Position numbers and translations under genes: made by a program
Shown: in pieces, positions 1 through 6,655 of the stretch
Layout: each line of letters starts with the position of its first letter
How positions within the stretch are numbered: the stretch's first letter is position 1
Notes under the pieces: generated by a model
Told to the model about the DNA's origin: nothing
The model's input: only the letters and a program-made list of their open reading frames with translations
Databases searched by the model: none
NCBI GenBank assembly: GCA_002352635.1
Contig: DEIT01000022.1
Span: 1 to 18,130 of the forward strand
Length of the DNA stretch: 18,130 nt
Direction of reading: 5' to 3'
DNA from: Hyphomicrobiaceae bacterium UBA2767
Lineage (GTDB): Bacteria > Pseudomonadota > Alphaproteobacteria > Rhizobiales > Methyloligellaceae

Positions 1-836
1 GAATGCTGGCCCGAGGGCAGATCAACCTGGGTCGGATCGCCTGTTACAACCATTTTTGATCCTTCGCCTATGCGGGTCAGGAACATCTTCATCTGAATTG
101 CTGTGCAATTCTGTGCTTCATCGAGAATGATCGCGGCGTTCGCAAGCGTGCGACCGCGCATGAAAGCAAGCGGCGCTATTTCAATGACCCCGGTTTCAAG
201 ACCTCGCTCGACCTTGCCGGGAGCGAGCACATCGTAGAGCGCATCGTAAAGCGGGCGCAGATATGGATCGACTTTCTCGCGCATATCGCCGGGAAGAAAG
301 CCGAGCCGCTCTCCAGCCTCGATTGCGGGGCGTGACAGGATAAGCCGCTCCACCTCGCCGCGTTCAAGCATCGCAGCAGCATAGGCGACCGCCAGATATG
401 TCTTGCCCGTTCCTGCGGGACCCGTGGCAAACACCAGGTCGTGCTTCGACATCGCCTCAAGATAGGTGCTTTGCGCCGGTGTGCGCGCAGTGATCACCCG
501 CTTCCGGGTGCGGATTTGCTTAATGCCCCCGCTGTTCAAATCGCCTTTTGCCTTTGAGCCTTCTGGTTCTGCTCGAACGTGGCGGATGGCACCGTCAATA
601 TCGCCCGACCCGATGCTCTGGCCCTCCGCAAGACGACCGTAAAGGTCTTCAAGAACCCGTTTGGCAATATCACAGGAGCTTGCGACGCCGCGAAGAGTAA
701 CGACGTTACCGTGCGCCACTATCTCAATTTCAAGACGATCTTCAAGAACCGCCAGATTCGCGTCGTACTCGCCAAACAGTTCCGCAACCAGCCTGTTATC
801 GTCGAAAGGGACGACCAGCTGATGCTCTGAAGTCAA
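1..836 (-). CDS. phoH: PhoH-like ATPase, 3' part cut off by the window edge
   Basis: About 278 residues are visible on the minus strand and the C-terminus lies beyond position 1. The reading frame shows a Walker A motif GPAGTGKT at about residue 138, followed by TYLAVAYAAAMLERGEVERLILSRP, then a Walker B stretch AIILDEAQN at about 233 and VVTGDPTQVDLPSGQH near the edge. These are hallmarks of the PhoH family (cytosolic P-loop ATPase; in bacteria associated with the RNA-processing protein YbeY, whose gene often follows phoH). The N-terminal 100 residues contain a KH-like segment (LEIEIVAHGNVVTLRG). The start is a TTG at 834-836 with AGGA a few bases upstream; a second in-frame TTG at 852-854 is possible, and a stop lies just above it. 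It follows miaB on the same strand by about 110 bp, so the two may be cotranscribed. The family is secure; the physiological role is poorly defined. Confidence 0.93.
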   Translation of the reverse strand, partial: MTSEHQLVVPFDDNRLVAELFGEYDANLAVLEDRLEIEIVAHGNVVTLRGVASSCDIAKRVLEDLYGRLAEGQSIGSGDIDGAIRHVRAEPEGSKAKGDLNSGGIKQIRTRKRVITARTPAQSTYLEAMSKHDLVFATGPAGTGKTYLAVAYAAAMLERGEVERLILSRPAIEAGERLGFLPGDMREKVDPYLRPLYDALYDVLAPGKVERGLETGVIEIAPLAFMRGRTLANAAIILDEAQNCTAIQMKMFLTRIGEGSKMVVTGDPTQVDLPSGQH

Positions 837-944
837 AGTGTCCTGGGTGGTCAAGTTGTCTTATCTGTGCTCGTTTGCGTTACACTTCGTTTCTTGCGAA
901 GCATCTGCGCGCAGCGTCTCCGACACTCTCTCGCCATTGGCTCG

Positions 945-2327
945 TTAGACGGCAGCCATTACCAATTGGCTCGAATCTGCAACGCTCAATATGTCAGCTT
1001 CAAGACTATTGGGTCCCGCGCGCAAAATTTCAACCTCGATCATGCGTCCCATGAGTTCATCGGCGCCATCGGCATGAACGGCCTGCAGATAGGGCGAGCG
1101 ACCGACAAGCTGGCCGGGCCTGCGACCATGGCGCTCAAAAAGAACATCAAAACGACGCCCTACACATGAGGCATTGAATGCTGTCTGCTGCGCTGACAGC
1201 ATTGCCTGTAACTCCTGCAAACGTACGCTTTTGATTTCATCAGGCACCTGATCATCCATCGTTTCAGCCGGCGTCCCGGGACGGGCGGAGAATTTGAAAG
1301 AATAGGCCTGGGCGAAATTGACCTCATCGACAAGCTGAAGGGTTTGCTCGAAATCCGCATCCGTTTCACCCGGAAACCCGACAATAATATCCGTGGAAAG
1401 CGCCATATCGGGCCGCGCTTCACGAATGCGCCTTACGAGATCGAGATATTCCTCGCGGGTATGTTTGCGGTTCATAGCGCCGAGGATCCGGTTAGATCCC
1501 GCCTGGAACGGCAAATGCAGATAAGGCATAACTTTGTTTTGGCTACCGTGGACTGCAATCAGGTCATCGCTCATGTCGCGCGGGTGGCTGGTCGTGTAGC
1601 GCAGCCGTTCAATCGCAGGAATTTCAGCTAGCCGCACCAACAGGCGTGCAAGCGACCAAGATGCGCCGTCTTCACTCTGCCCGTGGTAAGCATTCACGTT
1701 CTGGCCCAACAGCGTCAATTCGCACACGCCGGCCGCTGCCAGACGTTCGGCTTCTTCGACGATCTCGCGCACCGGACGGGAGTATTCAACGCCGCGCGTA
1801 TAAGGAACAACGCAGAAGGTGCAGAATTTGTCGCATCCCTCCTGCACCGTAAGAAATGCTGCAGGCGCGCGACGAGAGGCCGTGCGTGCAGGCAGATGCT
1901 TGAACTTGTCGTCCTCGGGAAAATCCACGTCAACAACCCCGCCACCGCTTCCTTCGGCCTGGCGGACGAGGTCGCCCAGCCGATGATAACTCTGCGGGCC
2001 AACCACAAGATCAACCACCGGCGCTCGGGTGAGAATTTCGCGCCCTTCTGCCTGGGCAACACACCCGGCAATGGCAATTGTGGTTCGATGTCCGTCCTTT
2101 TCGCGAGCAGCCTTTATCTGGCGCAACCGACCAAGTTCGGAATAGACTTTTTCCGCGGCTTTCTCGCGGATATGGCAGGTATTCAAGATGAGCAGGTCGG
2201 CGGATTCCGGTTCATCGGCTGCCGTGAATCCTGAAACCCCAAGCGCCTCTGACATGCGCTCGGAGTCATAGACGTTCATCTGACAACCGAACGTCTTGAT
2301 AAAATGCCGTCTGCCCGCCTTGGTCAT
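945..2327 (-). CDS. miaB: tRNA-2-methylthio-N6-isopentenyladenosine37 methylthiotransferase MiaB
   Basis: Radical-SAM enzyme that adds a methylthio group to i6A37 of tRNAs reading UNN codons; cytosolic, with two 4Fe-4S clusters. With the ATG at 2325-2327 it is 460 residues, normal for the family. The N-terminal MTTase domain has its three cysteines in KTFGCQMN (C15), NTCHIREKA (C51) and IAGCVAQAEG (C89). The radical-SAM CxxxCxxC is EGCDKFCTFCVVPY (C165, C169, C172). The last 65 or so residues, around FDVLFERHGRRPGQLVGRSPYLQAV, form the TRAM RNA-binding domain. I chose this ATG because GGA lies about 6 bases upstream; a GTG at 2367-2369 would add 14 residues but has no clear ribosome site. An amber stop sits in the same frame at 2382-2384 (see findings). 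The gene lies between the acyltransferase and phoH. Function is confident. Confidence 0.96.
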   Translation of the reverse strand: MTKAGRRHFIKTFGCQMNVYDSERMSEALGVSGFTAADEPESADLLILNTCHIREKAAEKVYSELGRLRQIKAAREKDGHRTTIAIAGCVAQAEGREILTRAPVVDLVVGPQSYHRLGDLVRQAEGSGGGVVDVDFPEDDKFKHLPARTASRRAPAAFLTVQEGCDKFCTFCVVPYTRGVEYSRPVREIVEEAERLAAAGVCELTLLGQNVNAYHGQSEDGASWSLARLLVRLAEIPAIERLRYTTSHPRDMSDDLIAVHGSQNKVMPYLHLPFQAGSNRILGAMNRKHTREEYLDLVRRIREARPDMALSTDIIVGFPGETDADFEQTLQLVDEVNFAQAYSFKFSARPGTPAETMDDQVPDEIKSVRLQELQAMLSAQQTAFNASCVGRRFDVLFERHGRRPGQLVGRSPYLQAVHADGADELMGRMIEVEILRAGPNSLEADILSVADSSQLVMAAV

Positions 2328-2444
2328 TTCAATTCCACTCGCATTCCCGGCAATCGCGCCCTTGGGCACCGCTGCAATTGACTAATGCGTCTTGTGCACG
2401 GGCTTGTAGCCGGGAACGCCCCGCGCGTCCATCTCGCACTGTTC

Positions 2445-3272
2445 TTATCCTGAATCATCTCCGCACGCCGATGCGACCGATTTGCGCGGCAGCAGTATGT
2501 TCGCCACATCTCGACGGATTTCACTCTCAGTAAATGCGGCGAGAGCCTTGCGATCAGCAAAACTGTCAAGTTTTACCGGCTCGCCAATACGCACGTGAAC
2601 ATCAAGCGGACCGCGCTTCAGCAATCCCCATGCATGGCTGGCAATTTCCATGTCCCCATACCAGGCGACGATTGGCCGGCCGCGACGACCAAGTGGCAGG
2701 CCCTGCTGCCGGGTGTAGGCGATCGCGATCGTCTGCACATAGATGCTGTCCTCATGCGCCTGCGCGCCATTCCCGCGAGGCTTGGCCGCTGCGAACAGCG
2801 AAGTCTTGAAAGGCAAGACACGATTGCCATCCGAACTGGTCCCTTCCGCAAAAATAACGACGTGATCACCCTCGCGCAGCCGGGACATTATTTCGTTTGC
2901 GGAATTATGCGTATTGAGGCGTTGCTCGCGATTCACGAAAATTGTGCCCTGAAGCCTGGCCAGCCAGCTGATGAACGGCCAGGTGCCCACTTCAGACTTG
3001 GCGACGAATGAGACAGACCCAACCGCACTCAACACCGAAATGTCGAGCCAGGAGATATGATTGGCGATGAGGAGCACAGATCGGTCTTCGGCGATTCTAC
3101 CATGCTGATGAATCTCGACACCAAGCAGGCGGCAGACCTGGTGATGATACCAGTGAGGAAAACGTCGCGCCCAGACAGTACTGACTTGGCGCAAGATCAG
3201 CTGCACCAGCATCAATGGAACGGTGAACACAAAGAACCCGACTAGGATGAGAAAGGCGCGCAGGTCTCGCAT
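2445..3272 (-). CDS. 1-acyl-sn-glycerol-3-phosphate acyltransferase (PlsC/OlsA-like)
   Basis: Membrane-associated acyltransferase of the PlsC family, about 275 residues. An N-terminal hydrophobic helix (AFLILVGFFVFTVPLMLVQL) anchors it in the inner membrane. The catalytic HX4D is NHISWLD, about 35 residues after the helix. It is followed by the acceptor-binding loop TIFVNRE and the FAEGTSSDGN motif. PlsC itself makes phosphatidic acid from lysophosphatidate; the rhizobial paralogue OlsA instead acylates lyso-ornithine lipid. Sequence motifs alone do not separate the two. An OlsB homologue at the right end of this window makes an OlsA role worth considering. The ATG at 3270-3272 lacks a good Shine-Dalgarno. 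A TTG at 3285-3287 (five residues longer) has GGA at an acceptable distance, but it sits right against a hairpin. The gene follows fur by about 40 bp. Confidence 0.9.
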   Translation of the reverse strand: MRDLRAFLILVGFFVFTVPLMLVQLILRQVSTVWARRFPHWYHHQVCRLLGVEIHQHGRIAEDRSVLLIANHISWLDISVLSAVGSVSFVAKSEVGTWPFISWLARLQGTIFVNREQRLNTHNSANEIMSRLREGDHVVIFAEGTSSDGNRVLPFKTSLFAAAKPRGNGAQAHEDSIYVQTIAIAYTRQQGLPLGRRGRPIVAWYGDMEIASHAWGLLKRGPLDVHVRIGEPVKLDSFADRKALAAFTESEIRRDVANILLPRKSVASACGDDSG

Positions 3273-3289
3273 GGGTGTCAGTGACAAAC

Positions 3290-3314
3290 AGCCGGTCCAA
3301 AGACGGTACCGGCT
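3290..3314 (-). repeat. Inverted repeat (hairpin) between fur and plsC-like gene
   Basis: Perfect 7-bp arms, AGCCGGT and ACCGGCT, with an 11-base loop. The hairpin touches the last base of the fur stop codon and ends just before the possible TTG start of the acyltransferase gene. On the minus-strand transcript it is followed only by GTTTG, so it is a poor intrinsic terminator. It could slow polymerase, protect the upstream message or influence ribosome access to the downstream gene. The structure is seen; the function is inference. Confidence 0.5.
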
Positions 3315-3751
3315 TACTTGTCCTTGTCCTCAAGGGGAATGCCATACAGTTCCAGCCGGTGATCAACGAGTTTATAGCCGAGATCGCGAGCTATCGCCTC
3401 CTGCAGTTTTTCGACTTGCTCGTTTTGGAACTCGATGACCTTTCCCGTTCGCATGTCGATCAGATGGTCATGGTGCTCTGCAGCGGTTTGCTCATAGCGG
3501 GCACGACCGTCGCCAAACTCATGGCGTTCAAGAATTCCGGCTTCCTCAAACAGTCGCACCGTCCGGTAAACGGTTGATAGTGAAATATTGTCGTCGACGG
3601 CACTGGCGCGCCTATGCACGCCCTCGACGTCAGGATGATCTTGTGCTTCGGACAGAATTCGCGCGATCACCCGACGCTGGCCGGTCATCCGCATCCCTTT
3701 TTCCCGGCAGAGGCGTTCGAGGCGGCTTTCTGGAATATCGCGTCTTGGCAT
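3314..3751 (-). CDS. fur: Fur-family metalloregulator, Mur-like
   Basis: A 145-residue cytosolic transcription regulator of the Fur family. The winged-helix DNA-binding half includes MTGQRRVIARIL and the recognition region SLSTVYRTVRLFEEAGIL (about 57-74). The dimerisation half contains the metal-ligand block YEQTAAEHHDHLID (87-99) and GKVIEF, plus a later VDHRLELYG. Where classical Fur has CxxC after HHDHLI, this protein has D99 and T102. The only cysteine is C15, so the structural zinc site is missing. Absence of CxxC is characteristic of the rhizobial Fur orthologue that acts as Mur, a manganese-responsive repressor, in species where Irr and RirA handle iron. Length is normal. The gene lies between tsaB and the acyltransferase gene. 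Fur-family identity is certain; manganese rather than iron as effector is inference. Confidence 0.93.
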   Translation of the reverse strand: MPRRDIPESRLERLCREKGMRMTGQRRVIARILSEAQDHPDVEGVHRRASAVDDNISLSTVYRTVRLFEEAGILERHEFGDGRARYEQTAAEHHDHLIDMRTGKVIEFQNEQVEKLQEAIARDLGYKLVDHRLELYGIPLEDKDK

Positions 3752-3783
3752 TCGCTAACCGTCTGTTGGCTCTTGTCAGCGCC

Positions 3784-3813
3784 GTTATAGGCGTAAGCGC
3801 CGCGGTGCGTCCA
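3784..3813 (-). promoter_or_regulatory. Candidate promoter for fur/mur
   Basis: On the minus strand a -35-like TGGACG (3808-3813) is separated by 18 bp from a -10-like TATAAC (3784-3789). This would start transcription about 25 bases before the fur ATG at 3751. The spacer contains the short dyad GGCG-CTTA-CGCC, which could be an operator. The match to the -10 consensus is good (5 of 6) and to the -35 moderate (4 of 6). This is a by-eye prediction. Confidence 0.35.
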
Positions 3814-3849
3814 CCGACCAACGTGGGCTGCAAGCAACATGTCCGCCAT

Positions 3850-4545
3850 TTAGCTTTGCCGGGAAAGCGCTTTTCCTGTCTGTGGCTTGGCGTCTGGTGG
3901 CCGCAAATAGAGTGGATGGACCGGTCCTTGTGTCGGGGCGCGCGTCATCGCAATCCGAACAAGCATGTGCGCATCGGGCTGAAGTTCCGGCAGAATGGTG
4001 TTGAAAATTCTCCTCTTCCCGGCCACTTCTCGCACCAGATCAGCGCCGCCTCCTGCAAGCACAATTCGACCCCCGCCCGGCAACAGGGCATGAGCCTGCT
4101 CCGGGGTCAGCGCCTTAGGCTCCGATAGGACACCACCCACCCCGTCATAGATCCCAATATAGACTTCTCCCCTCCGGGCATCGACAGCGACCCCCAAAGC
4201 GTCAGGTGTTTGTTCCAGCGTATCAAGGGCCATACGTGCCATCACTTCCAGGCTTGTGACACTGATGAGCGGCAATCCCGTCGCAAGCGCGAGCCCTCGC
4301 GCCACTGAGACACCGACGCGAACCCCGGTGAACGATCCAGGGCCCGTCGTGACGGCGATTGCGTCGAGTTCGTCATAACCAAGTGATGCGTTCGCAAGCA
4401 CGCTTTCGATCATCGGCACGATGGATTCGGCGTGCGCGCGGTCACGCAGCTCATAGACGCCTGTGACTTCGGGCGCTTGCGGATCGCCGCGCGCGATGGC
4501 GGCGGAACAGGCGCCAAGCGTTGTATCGAGCGCCAGAACATTCAT
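3850..4545 (-). CDS. tsaB: tRNA N6-threonylcarbamoyladenosine biosynthesis protein TsaB
   Basis: TsaB (YeaZ) is the dimerisation partner of TsaD in making t6A at position 37 of ANN-decoding tRNAs; cytosolic. The product is 231 residues, typical for the family. The ASKHA-fold N-terminus reads MNVLALDTTLGACSAAI, and the conserved TGPGSFTGVRVG block is at residues 67-78, followed by ARGLALATGLPLISVTSLE. The open frame extends about 120 codons upstream, but that part overlaps the rutE-like gene and has no family similarity. The ATG at 4543-4545 gives the expected N-terminus, with AAGG about 10 bases upstream. The gene follows the rutE-like gene by 34 bp. In many relatives rimI follows tsaB; here only 98 bp separate it from fur and no acetyltransferase is present. 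Confidence 0.95.
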   Translation of the reverse strand: MNVLALDTTLGACSAAIARGDPQAPEVTGVYELRDRAHAESIVPMIESVLANASLGYDELDAIAVTTGPGSFTGVRVGVSVARGLALATGLPLISVTSLEVMARMALDTLEQTPDALGVAVDARRGEVYIGIYDGVGGVLSEPKALTPEQAHALLPGGGRIVLAGGGADLVREVAGKRRIFNTILPELQPDAHMLVRIAMTRAPTQGPVHPLYLRPPDAKPQTGKALSRQS

Positions 4546-4579
4546 TTCGAGGTTGGCCTTTTCCGCAATGTCCCCCGGC

Positions 4580-5170
4580 CTAGAGGATCTTAGCGATCTC
4601 GTCGAATTCGAATCTTGGCGAACGCGGGAAAAGCGCCGACGGTTCACCATAACCGAGGCTGCACAGGAAATTCGATTTGATGTGGCCTTCGGGGAAAAAC
4701 TCTGCATCAACGCCTGCATTGTCAAAACCGGACATGGGGCCCGTATCGATGCCGAGCGCCCGCGCCGCAATAATGAAATAGGCTCCCTGAAGCGTGCCAT
4801 TTCGAAATGCAGTCGTGGCAATATGTTCATCGTTGCCTTCAAACCAGCTTCTTGCGTCTGTGTGCGGAAACAGTTTTGGAAGATGATGATGAAAGTTGGT
4901 GTCGTGGGCAATGATGGCGCAAACCGGTGCGCTCATGGTCTTGACCCGATTGCCTTCCGCCAGATGCGGTTCGAGGCGCGCCTTGGCTTCCTTGGATCTC
5001 ACAAAAACGAAGCGGGCCGGTGAAGAGTTTGCGCTTGTCGGTCCCATCTTGGTGATGTCTACCAGTTCCCGCAGAACAGCGTCCGGCACGTCTTTCTCAG
5101 ACCACGAAAAATGAGTGCGCGCGTCATGAAAGATCCGATCAAGCGCACCATCGGATATGCGATCGTTCAT
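4580..5170 (-). CDS. rutE: RutE-like malonic semialdehyde reductase / nitroreductase-family flavoprotein
   Basis: A 196-residue FMN-dependent oxidoreductase of the nitroreductase superfamily. It is the same length as E. coli RutE and matches it, as I remember that sequence, over blocks such as DARTH, MGPTSANSSPARFVFVR, LFPHTDARSWF, ALGIDTGPMSGFD and KSNFL..LGYG. RutE reduces malonic semialdehyde (3-oxopropanoate) to 3-hydroxypropanoate at the end of the Rut pyrimidine degradation pathway. No other rut gene is visible, so the enzyme here may act in general semialdehyde or nitro-compound reduction. The ATG has a strong ribosome site, GGGGAG, about 5 bases upstream. It lies between nfuA and tsaB on the same strand with short gaps. 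Family assignment is strong; the substrate is inferred from similarity only. Confidence 0.88.
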   Translation of the reverse strand: MNDRISDGALDRIFHDARTHFSWSEKDVPDAVLRELVDITKMGPTSANSSPARFVFVRSKEAKARLEPHLAEGNRVKTMSAPVCAIIAHDTNFHHHLPKLFPHTDARSWFEGNDEHIATTAFRNGTLQGAYFIIAARALGIDTGPMSGFDNAGVDAEFFPEGHIKSNFLCSLGYGEPSALFPRSPRFEFDEIAKIL

Positions 5171-5198
5171 CGCGACTCCCCAATGTGTTGGTTGATTC

Positions 5199-5222
5199 AG
5201 TCTGTGCCGCTGCGTTCAGACT
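5199..5222 (-). repeat. Inverted repeat between nfuA and the rutE-like gene
   Basis: Arms AGTCTG and CAGACT (6 bp, perfect) flank a 12-base loop in the 61-bp gap. There is no T-tract after it on the minus strand, so it is not a standard terminator. It could be an RNA-processing hairpin or chance. Confidence 0.25.
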
Positions 5223-5231
5223 AGCAGAGCC

Positions 5232-5795
5232 TCAAACCGGGCGCACGCCCTGAACTTCCGGAACGAAATGTTTCAGGAGATTCTCAATGCCATGCTGCAG
5301 GGTCGCCGTTGAACTTGGGCAGCCCGCGCAAGCTCCGCGCAACGAAAGGTAGACGATCCCTTCGCGAAACCCCTGGAAGGCGATGTCGCCGCCGTCTTGA
5401 GCAACGGCCGGTCGGACACGGGTTTCAAGCAACTCCTTGATTGTATCTACCGTCGCCTTGTCTTCCGGTTCGAAGAATTCTTCCGCAGTGTTCGCCTCAC
5501 TCGCCGCGCGATCGCCCACAACGATTGCCGCACCGGACATGAAATGCTCCATGATCGCGCCGAGAATCGCGGGCTTGAGATGCTGCCACTCGCCGTCCTC
5601 TTTCGTCACGGAAATAAAGTCGGATCCAAAAAAGACGCCCTTGACACCATCAATTCCAAACAGCCTGGACGCGAGCGGAGAATGAGCCGCTTCGTCCTCG
5701 TCGAGATACTCAACGGTTCCTGAACCCAGAACCGGTTTTCCGGGAAGGAATTTCAGCGTTGCCGGATTCGGCGTGGCTTCTGTCTGAATGAACAT
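5232..5795 (-). CDS. NfuA/NifU-like iron-sulfur cluster scaffold or carrier protein
   Basis: A 187-residue cytosolic Fe-S carrier. Residues 1 to about 90 form the Nfu N-terminal domain (MFIQTEATPNPATLKFLPG, then GVKGVFFGSDFISVTK). Residues from about 113 on form the NifU C-terminal domain, with RPAVAQDGGDI and the cluster-binding CxxC in GACAGCPSS (C156, C159). Proteins of this architecture bind a 4Fe-4S cluster between two subunits and deliver it to apoproteins. MiaB, encoded downstream, is one plausible type of client, but I see no direct link. AAGGGA lies about 10 bases before the ATG. The upstream region carries an ICE-like palindrome and a candidate promoter, and a terminator-like hairpin separates it from uspA. 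This suggests an independent, iron-responsive transcription unit. It is often annotated simply as NifU family protein. Confidence 0.94.
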   Translation of the reverse strand: MFIQTEATPNPATLKFLPGKPVLGSGTVEYLDEDEAAHSPLASRLFGIDGVKGVFFGSDFISVTKEDGEWQHLKPAILGAIMEHFMSGAAIVVGDRAASEANTAEEFFEPEDKATVDTIKELLETRVRPAVAQDGGDIAFQGFREGIVYLSLRGACAGCPSSTATLQHGIENLLKHFVPEVQGVRPV

Positions 5796-5839
5796 GGTCG
5801 TTGTTCCCTTCAGTTTCTGGCCGCATCAACGGTCCAGAT

Positions 5840-5852
5840 TAGAATAATTCTA
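5840..5852. promoter_or_regulatory. Candidate Irr/ICE-type iron-responsive operator upstream of nfuA
   Basis: A perfect palindrome, TAGAAT-A-ATTCTA, centred 51 bp upstream of the nfuA ATG. In the wider context it reads TATAGAATTATTCTAAT on the minus strand. This is close to the iron control element bound by Irr in Rhizobiales, which I recall as TTTA-N9-TAAA with inner TAGAA/TTCTA. It overlaps the end of a possible -10 box, a position suited to repression. The palindrome is seen directly; its assignment to Irr is inference from family knowledge. Confidence 0.5.
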
Positions 5853-5879
5853 TATAAGACTATAGGTCCGGTGCGAAAA
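5851..5879 (-). promoter_or_regulatory. Candidate nfuA promoter
   Basis: On the minus strand, TTTTCG (5874-5879) lies 17 bp from TATATA (5851-5856), placing the start of transcription near 5844, inside the ICE-like palindrome. The -35 is weak. A nearby TATAGT offers an alternative -10 but without a well-spaced -35. Confidence 0.3.
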
Positions 5880-5904
5880 TACAAGGGCACAAGATGGTGA
5901 CTTG

Positions 5905-5925
5905 AAAAAGCCCTCCAGTGCGGGC
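5905..5925 (-). terminator. Weak intrinsic terminator after uspA
   Basis: A few bases after the uspA stop, the minus strand has GCCC, an 8-base loop, GGGC and then TTTTT. The stem is only 4 bp of GC pairs, but the T-run follows directly. It would partly insulate uspA from nfuA. Confidence 0.4.
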
Positions 5926-5928
5926 GCT

Positions 5929-6438
5929 CTACGCCAAAGCCTGAATCTCTTCATCCGTCAAGGTCCCCGGCACGATGGTTATGGGAATCGCAAACTCACC
6001 CAGATATTTGCCTGCTGCCAGTGACGACACAAGCGGACCGGGGCCCGCAGGATCCTTCGATGCGCCAAGAACGAGTATGGCGATGTCGGTATCCTCACTG
6101 ATGACGTTGACGATTTCCTCAGCCTTATTACCTTCGCGAATGATTTCTTCGGGCTCGATCTTGTCAAAACCGAGTGCTTTCAGTTTGCGGCCAAAGAGGC
6201 GGAAGACGGCCTTCGCCTTGCTCATTCCCTCTTCTCTTGCAATCTCCTCAACTCCGAGCCAATGCTGAAAGTCGCCGGGTTCGACAACATAGAGCAATGC
6301 CAAGCCTCCACCTGTATGCTCGGAACGACCAGCAGCAAACGCAAGCGCACGCTCACATTCCGGCGTTTCGTCCACGACCACGAGAAACTTGCGGCGGTGG
6401 CCTTTTTCGAAGCTTTGGCGCTTTCTTCTTGCGGGCAT
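5929..6438 (-). CDS. Universal stress protein, UspA family
   Basis: A 169-residue cytosolic protein with one Usp domain. It starts after a basic leader (MPARRKRQSFEKGHRRK) with the first strand FLVVVDETPECERALAFAAGRS. The segment GGLALLYVVEP follows, and the domain ends with DIAILVLGASKDPAGPGP..YLGEFAIPITIVPG. UspA-family proteins are induced by stress and starvation; some bind ATP through G-x2-G-x9-G-(S/T). The equivalent loop here (GASKDPAGPGPLVSSLAAG) does not fit that pattern well, so ATP binding is uncertain. The ATG at 6436-6438 has GAGGT about 9 bases upstream. A 217-bp non-coding region separates it from trpS, and a terminator-like hairpin follows it, so it may be monocistronic. The family is certain; a specific role cannot be read from sequence. 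Confidence 0.92.
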   Translation of the reverse strand: MPARRKRQSFEKGHRRKFLVVVDETPECERALAFAAGRSEHTGGGLALLYVVEPGDFQHWLGVEEIAREEGMSKAKAVFRLFGRKLKALGFDKIEPEEIIREGNKAEEIVNVISEDTDIAILVLGASKDPAGPGPLVSSLAAGKYLGEFAIPITIVPGTLTDEEIQALA

Positions 6439-6531
6439 GGAAATACGACCTCTCGATGAAAACGGCTGGGGTGGTCAGATGTGAATTGAAAGACGAGTTA
6501 AAAACAGCCCCGATTCGCTATTACGCCTGAC

Positions 6532-6570
6532 AGCATCCCCTTTTGCGAGCAATTTGACAACTGACTGTCA
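6532..6570 (-). promoter_or_regulatory. Candidate uspA control region with dyad
   Basis: In the 217-bp gap between trpS and uspA there is a perfect 5-bp inverted repeat, TGACA-ACTGAC-TGTCA (6555-6570). On the minus strand one arm provides TTGTCA (5 of 6 to the -35 consensus), with GATGCT 17 bp further on as a poor -10. The leader to the uspA ATG would be about 90 bases. The rest of 6439-6655 shows no gene, tRNA or clear terminator. Confidence 0.25.
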
Positions 6571-6655
6571 TAACACCAAGGCAATTCCGGCCCCAAATAC
6601 CTGATCTGGTTGAGAAACATCTTAGACCGACCAAAAGCAATCCCTATCAGCGCAT

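Noticed and set aside
885..901. Small hairpin CTTCG-N7-CGAAG between miaB and phoH
   Set aside because: Only a 5-bp stem with no T-run; too weak to call a terminator or regulatory element.
4546..4911. N-terminal extension of the tsaB open frame by about 122 codons
   Set aside because: It overlaps the well-supported rutE-like gene in another frame and has no family similarity; the ATG at 4543-4545 gives a canonical TsaB N-terminus.
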